Positions 9,401 through 12,719 of a DNA stretch of 12,719 nt are shown here, piece by piece. The notes under the pieces were generated by a model. The model made no database searches and was not told where the DNA came from. It saw nothing but the letters and a program-made list of their open reading frames with translations. How positions within the stretch are numbered: the first letter of the stretch is position 1; every line of letters starts with the position of its first letter. A program made the translations under genes and the position numbers. Source of the stretch: Basidiobolus heterosporus B8920 (lineage: Eukaryota; Basidiobolomycota; Basidiobolomycetes; Basidiobolales; Basidiobolaceae); NCBI GenBank assembly GCA_000697455.1, contig JNET01031396.1:1-12719 (forward strand), written 5' to 3'.

Positions 9401-10075
9401 GATCGTGAGTCTCAAATGCTTGAACCGAGAGGTATATTCTTCGTATCAAGTAACAAAGAAATGTAAATGGAATAAATTTTAGGAAAAAAAAAGCAGTTCG
9501 AAAAACGTATGGATTTTTTTTCATTATATTTGTTTCTATCCATAGATTTAATCAGCTAGTTTGTTCATGATACCTGCAAGTTCTTTATATGGATTATTTT
9601 TGGCTTGGATCAGTTATACATAATAGCTTTAGTGGTAACCTTAACTAAGATAGTTGAAGGATGTATAAGCATCGCTTGGAGCAAAGTCTTGTGGCTACTT
9701 ATAAGAACTGAGAACTATTTGATTTTTAATGTCTAGAGCTATCATTGCTGCCTCTACTACGTTTTACATTATTGACGTGTCTGAGAACCTGTGATTAGGA
9801 AATATAATATCAATTGCGTTGTAAGAAAGTGCCGAAAAGATCCATTTTATTCTATAGCAATGAACCAACAAAGGAATCGAGAGTCAATATACACAGTCGA
9901 CGGTTTAAAAATTTCGGGGCTTTGTTTAAATGCGGAAAGAATACTAAAATATTTTTTTATAGTTTAGAAGAGGTAACGATTCACAGTAGATCGGGCTTAA
10001 ATTGAATAGTGAGGCATCGAAGTTAAGGTAACCAAAAAAGTGTATCTCACATCATACGGGTCATAAAGGAATAGT
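9401..10075. other. NHP2 promoter region and GAR1 3' UTR
   Basis: About 675 AT-rich bases between GAR1 and NHP2. The NHP2 promoter and leader occupy the low-coordinate side; an A9 run at 9484-9492 and a seven-base inverted repeat (TATGGAT at 9508-9514, ATCCATA at 9538-9544) lie there. A + strand open frame at 9814-10005 has biased, low-complexity composition and no recognisable motif, so it is not called. No RNA gene was recognised. Confidence 0.45.
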
Positions 10076-10653
10076 TTAGAAGCGACCACGTCCACGAGGA
10101 GTAAAGCCACCACGTCCACCACGGGGAGTAAAGCCACCACGTCCACCGCGAGGAGTAAAGCCACCGCGTCCACCACGAGGTGTGAAGCCACCACGTCCAC
10201 CACCACGCTTAGCAACTAAAATACGAAAAAGTTGAATACTCGCCTATAAAAGAATAAAAATATAAGGTACTCACCCTTAGCTCCAGTAGTCTTAGGTTTG
10301 GGTAGGAAACGTTCAAGAGGCAATAATTTATCACCAGCAATATAGACCTTATCTTCTGGCTTGAAGGAGGAGGCAACAATACCGTCTTGTAACTTGACGG
10401 TGAAGTATACCTCAGTAATAGGACCTAAGATCTCATCGACTTTGCCGATTTGGGTCTTGTTTTCCAAATAGATAGGGGCATTGAAGTAAGGAATCTTGGT
10501 ATTGATAGATTTACAAACCATATCACCTTCACAATCATGCTGGAAGGAGCCCATCTCAAACACTTGATCAGGGGGACCCATAGGTCCACTGAAGCCGCCA
10601 CGACCACCACGAGATCCTCCTCTACCACCACGACTGAATCCTCCGCGAGACAT
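10076..10653 (-). CDS. GAR1: H/ACA snoRNP protein Gar1
   Basis: Core protein of box H/ACA particles; it binds Cbf5 and helps substrate turnover in pseudouridylation of rRNA in the nucleolus (family knowledge). Exon 1 10653-10275, intron 10274-10216 (59 nt, GTGAGT donor, ATTTTAG acceptor), exon 2 10215-10076; 172 residues. The N-terminus is a short Gly-Arg-rich region ([16 protein letters not shown]). The Gar1 core, a six-stranded barrel, spans about 28-120: [58 protein letters not shown], and [20 protein letters not shown]. Exon 2 encodes only the C-terminal Gly-Arg domain: VAKRG, four exact copies of GGRGGFTPR, then GRGRF. The start follows a leader with the palindrome CTTTCGAAAG at 10662-10671. 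Confidence 0.96.
10094..10201 (-). repeat. Four tandem 27-bp units in GAR1 exon 2
   Basis: Four consecutive 27-base units (10201-10175, 10174-10148, 10147-10121, 10120-10094) differ at a few third positions only and encode identical GGRGGFTPR peptides. Repeats of this kind often vary in copy number between strains. The RGG parts are typical sites for arginine methylation and RNA contact. Confidence 0.95.
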
Positions 10654-11752
10654 ATTGTATACTTTCGAAAGTTTTGTTGAATGCGTGACCAAAACGTGCG
10701 AAAGGTAGAGTTCACTTGGAGTGTGACTATGTCCTCTTCAGTAAAGAAAAAAAATACTCAACCGAGATGAAAAAAAAAGGAAAAATTATCATAGAGTATT
10801 GTCTATTGGATTACTTGCAAAATAATTATTCTGAAATAAATCTTGATAATTAAAAAAAACCAAATAATATGAGCCAATAAACACCCAAACTAATATAATT
10901 GTTCGATATACCATATATCTGATCATTCAGCTAGACTCCATTCAAGCAGGATGTTGGTAAGACTTACACGATTAGTGAACAGAGTACGATATTTTATGCT
11001 ACAAACTGGAAGATAATGGCAAACCAACTTTTACTCGTCTTTTGACATTGCCATAGAGATTTCGTAAATTAGAATATCGATAATAAACATTGATTAGAAG
11101 TCTTTCCAAGGCTCAATTAGTTCACTACAAATGCAAAAGCTTATTAGAGCTTGGGAATTTGGAATATCTTTATTCATGCTGCTTTATGAAGAGTGGTGGT
11201 ATGTTGCAAGAGTCATTATTGATCATTTATTTGATGTCAAGGCTCGATTTGGTTCAAAGTGATGCTAAATTAATCAAACTAAATGCATTAACACTTCTAC
11301 AGTTCGATTAGACGGTTTATCATTACGAAACTCTTAATGATGTTTGGCAGCATAGAGAAATTACACAAACAATTAAATGCTCATCAAGAAAATGATGCAT
11401 GATACACACCAATCTGTGCTCTAAGATATTTTCTAGATGAATGAGATCCTTAGAAGACATATTTGCTTGCATAACTCATATTTAGGTCATCGAAAAATCC
11501 ATGATATATATATTGTGACGCAGTTGCTTACTATTTGGATTATATGTTATTTTGCTGCCTTAGTAGCTATGTTAGACCAACAGATTTAAGCAGATTAAAG
11601 ATATTATCAAGAACTGGTGAAGCGATCGTTCGCAACTACTTTGTTGAGCTTAATCTGGCGAAGGGATCGTAATATCAATTTGCGTAGGGTTTTCCAGGCT
11701 ATCTTAAATGGTGATAAGGTTACCCAAATGGTAGCTTACAGTACTAAAGAAT
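10654..11752. other. Gap between GAR1 and the LACTB2-type gene
   Basis: About 1.1 kb, AT-rich. The first 130 bases are the GAR1 leader and promoter with A-rich runs at 10745-10754 and 10771-10778. Two + strand stretches are open but unproven: 11090-11311 (no ATG at its start, reads KCKSLLELGNLEYLYSC) and 11599-11784 (61 codons, reads LIWRRDRNINLRRVFQAILN), the second crossing the 3' end of the lactamase-type gene. They might be exons of a + strand gene, but in each place several frames are open and no family motif was recognised. No tRNA or other RNA gene was found. Confidence 0.4.
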
Positions 11753-12719
11753 TCAAAGGTTGTTGCTTTTTGCTACAGAGTTAGGTAAAGACCACACCTT
11801 TATACTGTCTTCCAAAACTTTGTATACTACTCGAGATTCCATATACAGCTTTTCCAATTGAAGTATAACAACCTTCTCAGCAGCAGCGTAGATCTCTTTA
11901 GGATAATCGACATAAATACTCTCTACCAACTGGAGAGCGGAGACGTATTTTTCGTTGCAGTTTGGATCATCTTGGATGGCTTTTAAGTAAGAAAGTATTT
12001 GTTTCTCTCTGGCTTCGCGGTGCTTTATGTATTCCTCAAGGGTTTTTGTACCTTCTATGATAATTGGACCATGTCCAGGATATATAGTATCAGGTTTTAG
12101 AGCCAGCATACGAGTGAGGCTATCCACGTATTCCTTCAAATTTTCGAAGACAGCGGTACCTTGTCCAAGGACATTGTCACCTGCAAACAGAGAATTTTCC
12201 TCATTCAACTTAAAAACAAGATGATCTCTTGCATGGCCCGGGGTATGGTAAGCGGTTAAAGTAGCTCCTTCAACCGAGAACGTTTGGCCATCTGCCACAT
12301 CTTCAAATTTCAAATCGGGATTATCTCGCTCCGGAAGTATCTTTTTATACAACGGAGGTGAGGTGTTCAGCCTCTGTTGAAGACACAACTCCAGTACATC
12401 AGGTATACCATTCACGTGGTCATAATGCCAATGAGTCAATAGAATTCCTACTATATGTGCATCTCCAAGTTCTTTCAATGAAGATGCCAAAGCTTCCAAG
12501 TACTCAGGCTTTCCTTCACCAGTGTCTATCAAGAGCTTCTCTTTACCTGCTCCAACCAGGTAAGTATTGGTCCCTGTATAGAGTCCAAAGAAAGCTTTTT
12601 TAATACATTGCCATTAGCTCTGTCTTAAGTGATACATGGGCTAGGAGTACATTCTGAAGGTAAGCAAGTATATAGAAAAATATTTTACACCACTTCCCAC
12701 TGTTAACTTTACCTTGTAA
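11753..12719 (-). CDS. LACTB2: LACTB2-like metallo-beta-lactamase-fold hydrolase, 5' end outside window
   Basis: Metallo-beta-lactamase-fold hydrolase of the LACTB2 type; the human protein is a mitochondrial endoribonuclease, and fungal relatives include polyketide-releasing thioesterases (family knowledge), so the substrate here is open. Proposed exons: 12719-12713 (partial), 12653-12636 (18 nt), 12594-11753; introns 12712-12654 (59 nt) and 12635-12595 (41 nt, GCTAAT branch site). This gives 288 residues in one frame, so only some 20 N-terminal residues should be missing. Family start: SPSFFGLYTGTNTYLVGAG, then IDTGEG. Metal ligands are complete: THWHYDH (H63, H65, D67, H68), H129 in HTPGH, D148 in AGDN, H183 in YPGH. 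The C-terminal part (about 200-280) matches the family's helical winged domain (KVVILQLEKLYMESRVVYKV). The micro-exon was placed by phase and by its match to the usual N-P-x-P segment. Confidence 0.9.

Noticed and set aside
9814-10005. 63-codon + strand open frame between GAR1 and NHP2
   Set aside because: Starts in an AT-rich intergenic stretch, has no recognisable motif, and is of the length expected by chance.
11633-11657. tRNA B box-like GTTCGCAAC and similar GTTC motifs near 11251 and 11302
   Set aside because: No matching A box, acceptor stem or T-stem pairing is found around any of them.

Overview
The window looks like nuclear DNA of a fungus, probably an early-diverging lineage (Mucoromycota or Zoopagomycota grade; this placement is inference from gene content and style, not a database result). 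Evidence: a fungal-type Atg13, short spliceosomal introns (41-71 nt in the recognised coding regions) with GT-AG ends and frequent CTAAC/CTAAT branch sites, AT-rich intergenic DNA, and a secreted GPI-type cysteine-rich protein. No transposon, virus-derived element, CRISPR array, rRNA or tRNA gene was recognised.

Layout. 1-2225 (+): 3' part of ATG13, autophagy initiation scaffold, seven exons visible, 5' end outside the window. 2226-4272: 2 kb with no recognised gene but with a phase-consistent chain of small candidate exons on the + strand. 4273-5657 (+): LSC2, beta subunit of mitochondrial succinyl-CoA ligase, two exons. 6176-6691 (+): small secreted eight-cysteine protein with a GPI-type tail. 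7402-8567 (+): ribosomal protein eL6 with TATA box, 5' leader and a 242-nt leader intron. 8878-9400 (-): NHP2, two exons. 10076-10653 (-): GAR1, two exons. 11753-12719 (-): LACTB2-type metallo-beta-lactamase, whose 5' end runs off the window.

Theme. Three consecutive genes (eL6, NHP2, GAR1) belong to ribosome production: eL6 is a 60S protein, and NHP2 and GAR1 are two of the four core proteins of the H/ACA pseudouridylation particle, lying in tandem on one strand. ATG13 (starvation response) and LSC2 (TCA cycle) are housekeeping genes with no evident functional link to the rest. Everything recognised is ordinary eukaryotic housekeeping plus one lineage-type secreted protein. The least explained parts are the 2-kb ATG13-LSC2 gap, the eL6 leader intron, and the eight-cysteine protein.

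Limits. Exon borders were placed by eye from splice consensus, reading phase and remembered family motifs. In DNA this AT-rich, stop-free runs of about 60 codons are expected by chance several times per kilobase pair of six-frame sequence, so unsupported open stretches are given low confidence.
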